From NCBI RefSeq assembly GCF_003024385.1, contig NZ_PVZN01000029.1:1-34839 (forward strand): a stretch of DNA of 34,839 nt. Reading direction: 5' to 3'. This document shows positions 1-6,218 of the stretch, piece after piece; positions within the stretch are counted from its first letter, which is position 1, and the number at the start of each line of letters is the position of its first letter. The notes under the pieces are model-generated. The model had not been told where the DNA came from and made no database searches. It saw only the letters and a list, made by a program, of their open reading frames with translations. The translations under genes were made by a program, and so were the position numbers. The stretch comes from Pseudomonas sp. BBP2017. GTDB lineage: Bacteria; Pseudomonadota; Gammaproteobacteria; Pseudomonadales; Pseudomonadaceae.

Positions 1-72
1 GATCTGATCAACCACTGCCAATTTAAAAGACAGCGAGTAATCACGCTGAGTACGCTTAACACCTTGCGCCAT
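1..72 (-). CDS. Transposase OrfA-like protein, N-terminal fragment (partial)
   Basis: This short frame runs off the left edge and is open throughout. From the ATG at 72 it reads MAQGVKRTQRDYSLSFKLAV and a few more residues. That resembles the N-terminus of OrfA-type helix-turn-helix transposase subunits of IS3-family elements in pseudomonads, in which a basic leader is followed by a 'YS..FKL.VV' first helix. The ATG at 72 has a good Shine-Dalgarno GGAG eight bases upstream; an in-frame ATG at 111 would add 13 residues but has no such site. Only 24 codons are visible, so the family call rests on resemblance recalled from memory and not on a complete domain. Confidence 0.6.
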   Translation of the reverse strand, partial: MAQGVKRTQRDYSLSFKLAVVDQI

Positions 73-126
73 CTGGATCTCCGGAAATTCGGGATGGGAG
101 GTGTAAACCATATTCAGGACGGGACA
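1..126 (-). mobile_element. End of an insertion sequence, probably IS3-type, cut by the window edge
   Basis: The first 126 bases hold the start of a transposase-like reading frame running leftwards out of the window. Read on the minus strand, the DNA just upstream of it begins TGTCCCGTCCTGAATATGG, the kind of TGT-starting terminal repeat found at IS ends. I place the element boundary near 126, eight bases before the downstream terminator of the heat-shock gene. The other end and any target duplication lie outside the window, so the boundary and family are inferences. Confidence 0.55.
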
Positions 127-133
127 CGCGAAC

Positions 134-158
134 AAAAAAGGGCACCCGAAGGTGCCCT
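134..158 (-). terminator. Intrinsic terminator of the heat-shock gene
   Basis: An 8-bp stem (AGGGCACC at 139-146 pairing with 151-158) closes a tetraloop. On the minus strand it reads TTCG and is followed by a run of six T. It lies 21 bases past the stop codon of the small heat-shock gene and ends that transcript before the IS. Confidence 0.85.
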
Positions 159-178
159 CTTTCACAACATCACCACAC

Positions 179-625
179 TCAGTTCAGCGCAGGCTTGCTA
201 TCCCCATTGATCGGGATGCGCTTGGCCTTGGCCTCTTCCGGCACAATCCGCAGCAGGTCGATGCTGAGCAGACCATTAGCCAACCCGGCAGCCTTGACCT
301 CGATATGGTCAGCCAGCCGGAACGATAACTTGAACGCCCGCTGGGCAATGCCCTGATGCAAGTAAGTAACGCTTTCATTGTTACTGTCACGCTTGCCGCC
401 GATGACGGTCAATACGCCCTTTTCCACTTGCAGGTCCAGGTCTTGTTCCTGGAAGCCCGCTGCAGCAACGACGATTCGATAATGGTCTTCGCCATGTTTT
501 TCAACGTTGTAGGGAGGGTAGCTGCTACCCGCCTCATTACGCGCCGCAGATTCGAACAGGTCATTGAAACGGTCGAAGCCTACGGAATGACGGAACAGTG
601 GAGCCAGAGAAAAAGCAGTAGTCAT
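179..625 (-). CDS. ibpA: Small heat-shock protein of the Hsp20/IbpA family
   Basis: The product is an ATP-independent holdase that binds unfolding proteins in the cytoplasm and passes them to DnaK/ClpB. The 148-residue length is normal for IbpA. After an N-terminal arm rich in Phe (residues 5-24) comes the alpha-crystallin domain, roughly residues 38-130. It ends in the family signature A-x-L-x-N-G-L-L at 113-120, and the C-terminal I-x-I anchor is IPI at 137-139. The ATG at 625 is preceded by AGGAG, which is folded into a hairpin (see the thermometer entry), so this start is well fixed. Transcription from a sigma-32-type promoter and a terminator at 134-158 make it a single-gene heat-shock unit. 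In P. aeruginosa the orthologue ibpA also lies in the gltX/uvrB neighbourhood. Function is secure from the domain; the gene symbol rests on synteny and similarity. Confidence 0.93.
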   Translation of the reverse strand: MTTAFSLAPLFRHSVGFDRFNDLFESAARNEAGSSYPPYNVEKHGEDHYRIVVAAAGFQEQDLDLQVEKGVLTVIGGKRDSNNESVTYLHQGIAQRAFKLSFRLADHIEVKAAGLANGLLSIDLLRIVPEEAKAKRIPINGDSKPALN

Positions 626-691
626 GATACATCTCCTGAAATCAGCGAGGTTGTGTAGTAGCGCGACCCGACTTCGGCATCGCGTACTCCT
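626..691 (-). promoter_or_regulatory. ROSE-like RNA thermometer in the ibpA leader
   Basis: The last leader hairpin (633-649, minus strand) pairs CUC-(G)-CUGA with UCAG-GAG across a two-base loop. This buries the AGGAG ribosome binding site and leaves a single bulged G opposite it. That is the hallmark of ROSE thermometers, whose conserved strand is U(U/C)GCU; here it is UCGCU. A second hairpin, GCGA-x-x-CCGA / UCGG-x-UCGC, lies upstream at about 658-682. ROSE-type control of ibpA is established in pseudomonads. The sequence match and the position are seen directly; melting behaviour is inferred. Confidence 0.8.
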
Positions 692-720
692 TAGATAAGG
701 ACACTCGCCTGCGTTTCAAG
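692..720 (-). promoter_or_regulatory. Sigma-32 (RpoH) heat-shock promoter of ibpA
   Basis: On the minus strand CTTGAAA (714-720) is followed after 13 bases by CCTTATCTA (692-700). This agrees with the sigma-32 consensus CTTGAAA / CCCCATnTA, including the 13-15 base spacing. It predicts a 5' leader of about 60 nt, just long enough for the two thermometer hairpins. Confidence 0.8.
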
Positions 721-739
721 CAACCCTGCGAAAAATTTT

Positions 740-1699
740 TCAGGCCGCCGCACTGACCGGTATGCCGATCAACTGGCCAACGCGATCGCAGTCGGTTTCC
801 CGGCGCAGTTCAGTAAACAACGCTACAGCCTCAGGATAAGTACGGGTCAGCATCGCCACCCATTGTTTCAAGCGTCCCGGCGCCTGGCGCGGCGTCATCT
901 GCGCCCGGGCCTGGCCCCAGAAGTCCTGGATCAACGGCAGCAAGCTGTGCCAGTCCATCGGCACAAACTCGACGCCGTCGCGTTCAGCAGCAATCTGCCG
1001 AGCCAGGTCCGGGCGCGAAACCAGGCCGCGGCCGAGCATGATATCTTCGACACCGCTGACTTCGCGGCAACGGCGCCAGTCTTCAAGGGTCCAGACTTCG
1101 CCGTTGGCATACACCGGCACCTTGACCACGTCCTGCACCTTGGCCACCCACTCCCAATGGGCCGGCGGCTTATAGCCATCCACCTTGGTCCGCGCATGCA
1201 CCACCAACTGCTCGGCACCGCCTTCGGCCAGCGCAAGGGCGCAGTCCAGGGCACCATCAGGGCTGTCGAAGCCCAGACGCATCTTGGCCGTCACCGGAAT
1301 ATGCGCAGGCACGGCGCGGCGTACTTCACGCAGGATGGCGTGGAGCAGCTCTGGCTCCTTGAGCAACACCGCCCCGCCTCGGGATTTGTTCACAGTCTTG
1401 GCCGGGCAACCGAAGTTCAGGTCGATCACCGGTGCACCCAGCTCGCAGGCCAGCACCGCGTTCTCCGCCAGGCAGACCGGATCAGAGCCGAGCAACTGCA
1501 CGCGCAAGGGCACCCCGGCCGCAGTCTGCGCACCCTGGCGCAATTCAGGCGCCAACTTGTCGAAGGTGGCCGCCGGCAACAGCCGGTCGCAGACGCGAAT
1601 GAACTCGGTGACACACCAATCGATACCGCCCACCTGGGTCAGGACGTCACGAAGGATATTGTCGACCAGCCCCTCCATCGGGGCCAGGGCAATTTGCAT
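740..1699 (-). CDS. dusC: tRNA-dihydrouridine(16) synthase DusC
   Basis: This FMN- and NADPH-dependent enzyme reduces a uridine in the tRNA D-loop; DusC acts on U16. The protein starts MQIALAPMEG, the flavin-binding beginning of the TIM barrel shared by all Dus proteins. It carries N-F-G-C-P-A at residues 95-100, with the proton-donating Cys98 at the same number as in E. coli DusC. The N-terminal 'EFIRV.D.LLP' block is the DusC rather than DusA/DusB pattern. With the ATG at 1699 the protein has 319 residues, the usual length. In-frame ATG/TTG codons up to 1738 would add up to 13 residues but lack ribosome binding sites and homology. It lies 114 bases upstream of the ibpA start on the same strand, and the ibpA promoter is in that gap. 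The thioesterase ends 49 bases upstream, so read-through from that operon is possible. Confidence 0.92.
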   Translation of the reverse strand: MQIALAPMEGLVDNILRDVLTQVGGIDWCVTEFIRVCDRLLPAATFDKLAPELRQGAQTAAGVPLRVQLLGSDPVCLAENAVLACELGAPVIDLNFGCPAKTVNKSRGGAVLLKEPELLHAILREVRRAVPAHIPVTAKMRLGFDSPDGALDCALALAEGGAEQLVVHARTKVDGYKPPAHWEWVAKVQDVVKVPVYANGEVWTLEDWRRCREVSGVEDIMLGRGLVSRPDLARQIAAERDGVEFVPMDWHSLLPLIQDFWGQARAQMTPRQAPGRLKQWVAMLTRTYPEAVALFTELRRETDCDRVGQLIGIPVSAAA

Positions 1700-1748
1700 G
1701 GGTTGCATCTCGAGCGAAAAAGGCCGGCAGTCTAGCAAAATCCGTGGG

Positions 1749-2189
1749 CTACAGCGCTCCGGCCATCAGTGCCGGGCCGTAGCCGTCGATAAATTCGCTC
1801 GGCATACGCTTCGGCCGCCCAGTGGATAACTCGATGCAGACGAAGGTGGTTTGCGCACGCAGCAAGGTGGTGCCGTCACGAGGGCGCACCAGCTGGAAGC
1901 GTCGGCTCATCTTCAGGCGCTGGTCCCAGTCAACGATCCAGGTCGCCAACTGTAACTCGTCGTCTTCATACGCGGCCGCCAGATAGTCGATCTCATGACG
2001 CACCACGGCCATCGCCCGGTCCAGACGCCGGTACTCGGCCAGATCCAGCCCCAGACGCTGGGAATGACGCCAGGCACAGCGCTCCAGCCAGGTGACATAG
2101 ACCGCATTATTGGCGTGGCCGAGGCCATCGATATCGTCGGCAGCGACGCGCAGATCAATCGTGAACGGTGTTGCCAGATCCCAACTCAT
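1749..2189 (-). CDS. Acyl-CoA thioesterase, hot-dog fold (4-HBT/YbgC type)
   Basis: The 146-residue protein is a single hot-dog domain of the 4-hydroxybenzoyl-CoA thioesterase class, which hydrolyses acyl-CoA thioesters in the cytoplasm. The catalytic signature D-x-x-G-H-x-N-N is present at residues 21-28 (Asp21, His25, Asn27-Asn28), followed by 'YVTWLERC' on the long helix. The ATG at 2189 has GGAG about seven bases upstream. It is the last member of a same-strand set (TetR, hydrolase, thioesterase) with 44 bases between it and the hydrolase, so it is probably co-transcribed with them. The substrate cannot be read from the sequence. Pairing with a lipase-like hydrolase suggests acyl-ester or acyl-CoA turnover, which is inference. 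Confidence 0.85.
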   Translation of the reverse strand: MSWDLATPFTIDLRVAADDIDGLGHANNAVYVTWLERCAWRHSQRLGLDLAEYRRLDRAMAVVRHEIDYLAAAYEDDELQLATWIVDWDQRLKMSRRFQLVRPRDGTTLLRAQTTFVCIELSTGRPKRMPSEFIDGYGPALMAGAL

Positions 2190-2233
2190 GCCCGCTCCGG
2201 GTCGGTGATGAACGGGCAGAGTGTAACGGATGC

Positions 2234-3067
2234 TCAGGCCGATTGCCGCGCTGGCGCACGACGATGCGCCAGCAGCGCCATAACCCCTTCAATCAGTTGC
2301 GGGTCAGACAGTACGCGCTGATGGCCACCGCCAGGCAGCAGCAACAGACGACTGTCGAACCAGGCCCGATGAATTGCCTGAGCCTCGCTGGCCGGCACCA
2401 GACTATCGTCTTCAGCGTGCGCGATCAGGGCCGGGATTTCCAGCTGATAGCCACTGACATCCAGGCGCCCGATGGGAATGCCGACATCCCGCTCGATCTG
2501 GCGCACAAAGGCCGCCCGCGCCCGCGCCGGCATGCCCAGGTACCGGGCGAAGCGACGCAACACACCGAGCAACTGCGCCGGTGCGGCAACGCTCACCGCT
2601 GTCTCTGCGCGCAACCCCCACTGCAGGGCGAGCATGACGCTGGAACCACCCATGGAATGGCCGATTACCGCGCGCAACGGCGGCAACTCGGCAGCGGCCT
2701 CCAGCAGCGCTCTGGCAAACAACACGACATGCGCCTGATTGCCCGGTGAATGACCATGGGCCGGCCCCTCCAGGGCCACGGCGGTGTAACCGGCCTGCAC
2801 CAGGGTATCGATCAGATGGGCAAACTGGGTTGGGCGCCCTTCCCAACCGTGCATCAACAACACGGTTGGCCCTTGCCCCCAACGCAGGGCAGACAGGCCA
2901 AAGCGCAAGGTAATGCGCTCGGCACGGGCCAGCAGTGGCAGTTCCCATTCGCGCGGCGGCAGGTTGCGCGGGGTCATGAAGGCACGGCGCATCTTGCCAG
3001 CAACATGCTCTGGTGCCAGCCGTCCGAGGGTGCCGTTGACGCTACGAATCCAGCTCAAGGTATTCAT
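2234..3067 (-). CDS. Alpha/beta-hydrolase fold esterase
   Basis: The 277-residue protein has a full serine-hydrolase triad. The nucleophile elbow G-H-S-M-G is at residues 136-140 (Ser138), an acid follows in 'AHAEDDSLVP' (Asp220 or Asp221), and the histidine is in 'GGGHQRV' (His249). The oxyanion motif H-G-W is at 73-75. There is no signal peptide, so it acts in the cytoplasm. The ATG at 3067 has GGAG seven bases upstream. It starts 27 bases after the TetR gene stop and is followed after 44 bases by the thioesterase, so the three form a likely operon controlled by that TetR protein. The substrate is unknown: esterases, lipases and epoxide-type hydrolases share this layout. Confidence 0.85.
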   Translation of the reverse strand: MNTLSWIRSVNGTLGRLAPEHVAGKMRRAFMTPRNLPPREWELPLLARAERITLRFGLSALRWGQGPTVLLMHGWEGRPTQFAHLIDTLVQAGYTAVALEGPAHGHSPGNQAHVVLFARALLEAAAELPPLRAVIGHSMGGSSVMLALQWGLRAETAVSVAAPAQLLGVLRRFARYLGMPARARAAFVRQIERDVGIPIGRLDVSGYQLEIPALIAHAEDDSLVPASEAQAIHRAWFDSRLLLLPGGGHQRVLSDPQLIEGVMALLAHRRAPARQSA

Positions 3068-3094
3068 CGCTTCGCTCCGGTGGATGTCGCTCGA

Positions 3095-3634
3095 TCAGAC
3101 CACCGCCGATTTGGCGGCACGCAGGATACGGTCAGACAGCTCGCCTGTACCCAAGGCACGAGCCAAGGCCAGGCCACCAACCATCAGGGCCAGGTCGGCG
3201 AGGACCTTGTCGGCCTCTTCGGGGCTGTCGGCAAGATTTGCCATCATCAACTCAATGTGTTCGGCCAGAACCTGGCGGAATGCATCCGGCAAACGCGCCA
3301 TCTCGCCCACTGCCGTGGGCAGCGGGCAGCCACGCTCGCTGGCATCACGGTGTTTGCGTGACAGGTAGAAAGCGGCAACCAGGGCACGACGCTCTTCGCC
3401 GCTCATGTTCGGGTCGACCTCGGCAAGCAATGCACGACGCTCTGCGAGCAATTGGCTGAAGGCTTCAAGCATCAGCGCGTCCTTGCTGTCGAAGTGCGCG
3501 TAGAAGCCCCCTACCGTGAGCCCAGCGGCGCCCATCACCTGGTTGACGCTGGGTTCGGCCGGGCCGCGCTGGATCAGCGCACTGCAGGCGGCATCAAGAA
3601 TCCGTTCACGGGTTTTCGCCTTTTTGTCGTTCAT
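3095..3634 (-). CDS. TetR-family transcriptional regulator, probable repressor of its own operon
   Basis: The 179-residue protein starts with a TetR helix-turn-helix at about residues 8-54. Its recognition region 'VGGFYAHFDSKDAL' follows the usual TetR pattern G-x-x-Y-x-H-F-x-S-K-x-x-L. The C-terminal two-thirds is an all-helical ligand pocket of unknown specificity. The ATG at 3634 has a strong GGAGG six bases upstream. The gene is first in the set TetR-hydrolase-thioesterase, and an AT-rich palindrome sits directly over its promoter, so autorepression and joint control of the two enzymes is likely. The inducer is unknown; given the enzymes it could be an acyl ester or fatty acid, but this is a guess. 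Confidence 0.9.
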   Translation of the reverse strand: MNDKKAKTRERILDAACSALIQRGPAEPSVNQVMGAAGLTVGGFYAHFDSKDALMLEAFSQLLAERRALLAEVDPNMSGEERRALVAAFYLSRKHRDASERGCPLPTAVGEMARLPDAFRQVLAEHIELMMANLADSPEEADKVLADLALMVGGLALARALGTGELSDRILRAAKSAVV

Positions 3635-3646
3635 GACCTGCCTCCG

Positions 3647-3680
3647 AATATTATGGATAAAATATTATTCTCATAATATT
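3647..3680. promoter_or_regulatory. Palindromic operator over the TetR promoter
   Basis: AATATTATG (3647-3655) and its perfect complement CATAATATT (3672-3680) flank a third related copy, AATATTATTC (3661-3670). The block begins 13 bases upstream of the TetR start codon in otherwise GC-rich DNA and contains TATTAT/TAATAT elements that could serve as the -10. Placement and symmetry fit a TetR dimer site; binding is inferred. Confidence 0.7.
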
Positions 3681-3750
3681 TTTCCGCAAGCTTTTTCCTC
3701 TGCCGCTTGTTGCACAGAGAAAGAAGAAGGGAAGGAGAACTTTTTTCGAG

Positions 3751-3789
3751 GCAAAAACAAAAGGCTCATTCAATAATCGAATGAGCCTT
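3751..3789 (-). terminator. Terminator of the tRNA operon
   Basis: An 11-bp perfect stem (AAGGCTCATTC at 3761-3771 pairing with 3779-3789) has a 7-base loop and is followed on the minus strand by TTTTGTTTTTG. It lies 24 bases past the last tRNA. The reverse side is A-rich, so it may also stop transcripts coming the other way. Confidence 0.85.
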
Positions 3790-3812
3790 GAAATCCCACA
3801 AAGTGGGCAAAA

Positions 3813-3888
3813 TGGCGTCCCCTAGGGGACTCGAACCCCTGTTACCGCCGTGAAAGGGCGGTGTCCTAGGCCACTAGACGAAGGGGAC
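3813..3888 (-). tRNA. tRNA-Glu (UUC), copy 1
   Basis: The 76-base gene folds into a standard cloverleaf: acceptor GTCCCCT/AGGGGAC, anticodon loop CTTTCAC with anticodon TTC, T-loop GTTCGAGTCC, and an encoded 3' CCA (3813-3815). It is identical to the copy at 4062-4137. Last gene of the operon. Confidence 0.97.
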
Positions 3889-3932
3889 TTGTAACCTTCG
3901 TGCAGATCCGTTTTCACGAATCCTGGCAAAAT

Positions 3933-4008
3933 TGGTGGAGCTAAGCGGGATCGAACCGCTGACCTCCTGCATGCCATGCAGGCGCTCTCCCAGCTGAGCT
4001 ATAGCCCC
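3933..4008 (-). tRNA. tRNA-Ala (GGC), copy 1
   Basis: The 76-base cloverleaf has acceptor GGGGCTA/TAGCTCC, anticodon GGC in the loop ATGGCAT, T-loop GGTTCGATCCC and an encoded CCA. It is identical to the copy at 4217-4292 and is separated from the downstream tRNA-Glu by 44 bases. Confidence 0.97.
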
Positions 4009-4061
4009 AGATTTCTAGCCTCGCGGCCCAGCGAAGCGTTTCGGCATCGCTTGTGTAAAAC

Positions 4062-4137
4062 TGGCGTCCCCTAGGGGACTCGAACCCCTGTTACCGCCGT
4101 GAAAGGGCGGTGTCCTAGGCCACTAGACGAAGGGGAC
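4062..4137 (-). tRNA. tRNA-Glu (UUC), copy 2
   Basis: Same 76-base sequence as the gene at 3813-3888, with anticodon TTC and encoded CCA. It lies 53 bases upstream of tRNA-Ala copy 1. Confidence 0.97.
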
Positions 4138-4216
4138 GAACCTTCTTACCTTAACAACCCGGCTGCTGTAACCCGGTTGACTCCGCAGCCAGTGTAGCTG
4201 ACTACGAATCGGAATT

Positions 4217-4292
4217 TGGTGGAGCTAAGCGGGATCGAACCGCTGACCTCCTGCATGCCATGCAGGCGCTCTCCCAGCTGAGCTATAGCCCC
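4217..4292 (-). tRNA. tRNA-Ala (GGC), copy 2
   Basis: Same 76-base sequence as 3933-4008, with anticodon GGC and encoded CCA. It is the first gene of the operon, 75 bases after the promoter -10 element. Confidence 0.97.
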
Positions 4293-4367
4293 ACAATGTC
4301 GCTTTGAACTGAATCGCTTGGCTGGGTGCTTCGCGCTTCGTTTCGTTCATCGCTGTGGACGGGGCGC

Positions 4368-4396
4368 ATATTAAGATCGGATGGCGAACCTGTCAA
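4368..4396 (-). promoter_or_regulatory. Strong sigma-70 promoter of the tRNA operon with GC-rich discriminator
   Basis: On the minus strand TTGACA (4391-4396), a 17-base spacer and TAATAT (4368-4373) form a near-perfect consensus promoter, followed by the discriminator GCGCCCC. A GC-rich discriminator of this sort is typical of stable-RNA promoters under stringent (ppGpp) control. Upstream (4397-4440) the DNA is A/T-rich, like an UP element. Confidence 0.85.
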
Positions 4397-4492
4397 ATAT
4401 ATTTTCAACAAAATTCAAAAAAAATTTCCGAGATAACAAACACTTACCGTACCACTGCGGCAAACACCCCGGATTTACTGGGGTGAAGCCCT

Positions 4493-4577
4493 GTGGGAGC
4501 CGGCCTTGCCGGCGATCCAGACACCGCGCAATAGCTGGCACTGCGCGGATCCCATCGCCGGCAAAGCCGGCTCCTAC
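4493..4577. repeat. REP pair (BIME) downstream of gltX
   Basis: Two 24-base REP units face each other: GTGGGAGCCGGC... at 4493-4516 and its inverted partner at 4554-4577, differing only at two positions. Between them a third inverted repeat, CCGCGCA / TGCGCGG (4524-4530, 4542-4548), forms an inner stem. The whole can fold into one long cruciform and lies just past the gltX stop codon. No T-run follows. It is the intergenic repeat type common in Pseudomonas. Confidence 0.8.
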
Positions 4578-4592
4578 ACTGGAGAAGCGCTA

Positions 4593-6074
4593 TCAGGCGA
4601 TGGCGCCCAACAGCTTCTCCCACTCTTTGTTTTCTTTCTTCGACACACCACCGAGCAGGTCCAGGGCCTGGCGCAGGCGATAGCGGGTCAGGTCCGGGCC
4701 GAGGATTTCCATGGCGTCGAGCACCGATACCGAGCTGGCCTGACCGCTGATCGCAGCAAACATCAGCGGCATGGCATCACGCAGCTTCAGCTCCAGGGCC
4801 TCAACCACAGCCTGGATGCAACCGGTAATGCGGTCTTTTTCCCACTGACGCAGGCTTTCCAGCTTCCACAGGATCAACTGGATTACCTGACGCACCTGGT
4901 CAGCCGACAGTTTCTTGTGCTCGAAGAGTTTGGCATCGAGCTTGAGCGCACCTTCAAAGAAGAAGCCTCCCAGCGGAGCGATCTGGCTGAAGGTCTCTAC
5001 CCTGCCCTGCACATGCGGCGCGATCTTCATCATGTAGTCGCTGTTGAACGCCCACTTCTGGACCCGCGCGGCGAATTCTTCCACCGGCAGGTCGCGCAGC
5101 CACTGGCCGTTGAGCCAGGACAGCTTCTCGATGTCGAAGATCGGCCCGCCCAGGGACACCCGTGACAGATCGAAGTGCTCGACCATCTCGGCCAGGGAGA
5201 ACTTCTCGCGCTCGTCCGGCATCGACCAGCCCATGCGCCCCAGGTAGTTGAGCATGGCTTCCGGCATAAAGCCCATGCGCTCGTAGAAGGTCACCGAAGT
5301 CGGGTTCTTGCGCTTGGACAGCTTGCTCTTGTCCGGGTTACGCAGCAACGGCATGTAGCACAGGGTCGGCTGCTCCCAACCGAAGTATTCGTACAGCTTG
5401 ATCAGCTTGGGTGCCGACGGCAGCCATTCTTCGCCGCGCAGCACGTGGGTGATACCCATCAGGTGGTCGTCGACGACGTTGGCCAGGAAGTAGGTCGGCA
5501 GGCCGTCGGTCTTCATCAGCACCTGCATGTCCATGCGGTCCCACGGAATCTCGACATCGCCACGGAGCATGTCCGGCACCACACAGACGCCTTCGCTCGG
5601 CACCTTCATGCGGATCACGTGCGGCTCGCCAGCGGCCAGGCGGCGCTGTACTTCTTCGGCCGACAACAGCAAGGCACGACCGTCGTAGCGTGGGGTCTCA
5701 CCGCGGGCCATTTGCTCGGCACGCATCTGGTCCAGCTCTTCGGCCGTACAGAAGCACGGGAAGGCGTGGCCCATGTCGACCAGTTGCTGGGCGTACTGCT
5801 TGTAGATGTCGCCGCGCTCGCTCTGCCGATACGGGCCATGCGGGCCGCCAACGTCCGGACCTTCGCTCCACTCGATACCGAGCCAGCGCAAGGCGTCGAA
5901 GATTTGCTGTTCAGACTCGCGGGTCGAACGCAACTGGTCGGTATCTTCGATACGCAGGATGAACTCGCCGCCGTGCTGCTTGGCGAAGCAGTAGTTGAAC
6001 AGGGCGATGTAAGCGGTGCCGACGTGGGGATCGCCAGTAGGCGAAGGCGCGATACGCGTGCGAACGGTGGTCAT
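4593..6074 (-). CDS. gltX: Glutamyl-tRNA synthetase
   Basis: The enzyme charges tRNA-Glu with glutamate using ATP. It is a class I synthetase: the HIGH-type motif is H-V-G-T at residues 17-20 inside the diagnostic 'APSPTGDPHVG', and the KMSKS-type loop is K-L-S-K-R at 251-255. The all-helical anticodon-binding region fills the C-terminal third. The length of 493 residues is normal for a pseudomonad GltX, and the direct N-terminal motif fixes the ATG at 6074. Ribosome binding is weak (GAGA eight bases upstream). The gene lies directly upstream of a tRNA operon that includes two tRNA-Glu genes, its own substrates, but they have separate promoters. The same arrangement is known in P. aeruginosa. 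A REP pair follows the stop codon. Confidence 0.97.
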   Translation of the reverse strand: MTTVRTRIAPSPTGDPHVGTAYIALFNYCFAKQHGGEFILRIEDTDQLRSTRESEQQIFDALRWLGIEWSEGPDVGGPHGPYRQSERGDIYKQYAQQLVDMGHAFPCFCTAEELDQMRAEQMARGETPRYDGRALLLSAEEVQRRLAAGEPHVIRMKVPSEGVCVVPDMLRGDVEIPWDRMDMQVLMKTDGLPTYFLANVVDDHLMGITHVLRGEEWLPSAPKLIKLYEYFGWEQPTLCYMPLLRNPDKSKLSKRKNPTSVTFYERMGFMPEAMLNYLGRMGWSMPDEREKFSLAEMVEHFDLSRVSLGGPIFDIEKLSWLNGQWLRDLPVEEFAARVQKWAFNSDYMMKIAPHVQGRVETFSQIAPLGGFFFEGALKLDAKLFEHKKLSADQVRQVIQLILWKLESLRQWEKDRITGCIQAVVEALELKLRDAMPLMFAAISGQASSVSVLDAMEILGPDLTRYRLRQALDLLGGVSKKENKEWEKLLGAIA

Positions 6075-6150
6075 GAGAGTCTCGAACTAGAGATGAATCA
6101 AAGGCTGGATGTTAACAGGGAGCGGGCATCCGGCTCCAGCAATGGGCGTG

Positions 6151-6168
6151 ATCGCCACTTGTGGCGAT
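6151..6168. promoter_or_regulatory. Perfect 8-bp palindrome between gltX and the efflux genes
   Basis: ATCGCCAC-TT-GTGGCGAT lies in the 144-base divergent gap, 51 bases before the emrA-like start and 77 before the gltX start. It has no T-run, so it is more likely an operator or a DNA structure than a terminator. No regulator for it is visible next door. Confidence 0.4.
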
Positions 6169-6218
6169 GGATCCAAACACGGTTAAATTTGCTTACATTT
6201 TTGGAACGATAGTACCCC

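Noticed and set aside
4381..4683. 100-codon plus-strand frame downstream of the tRNA operon
   Set aside because: It starts inside the tRNA promoter and runs through a REP pair into antisense gltX; no gene features.
6201..6218. Sigma-54 promoter before the emrA-like gene (TTGGAACG...)
   Set aside because: The -12 GC is missing at the required distance from the -24 GG.
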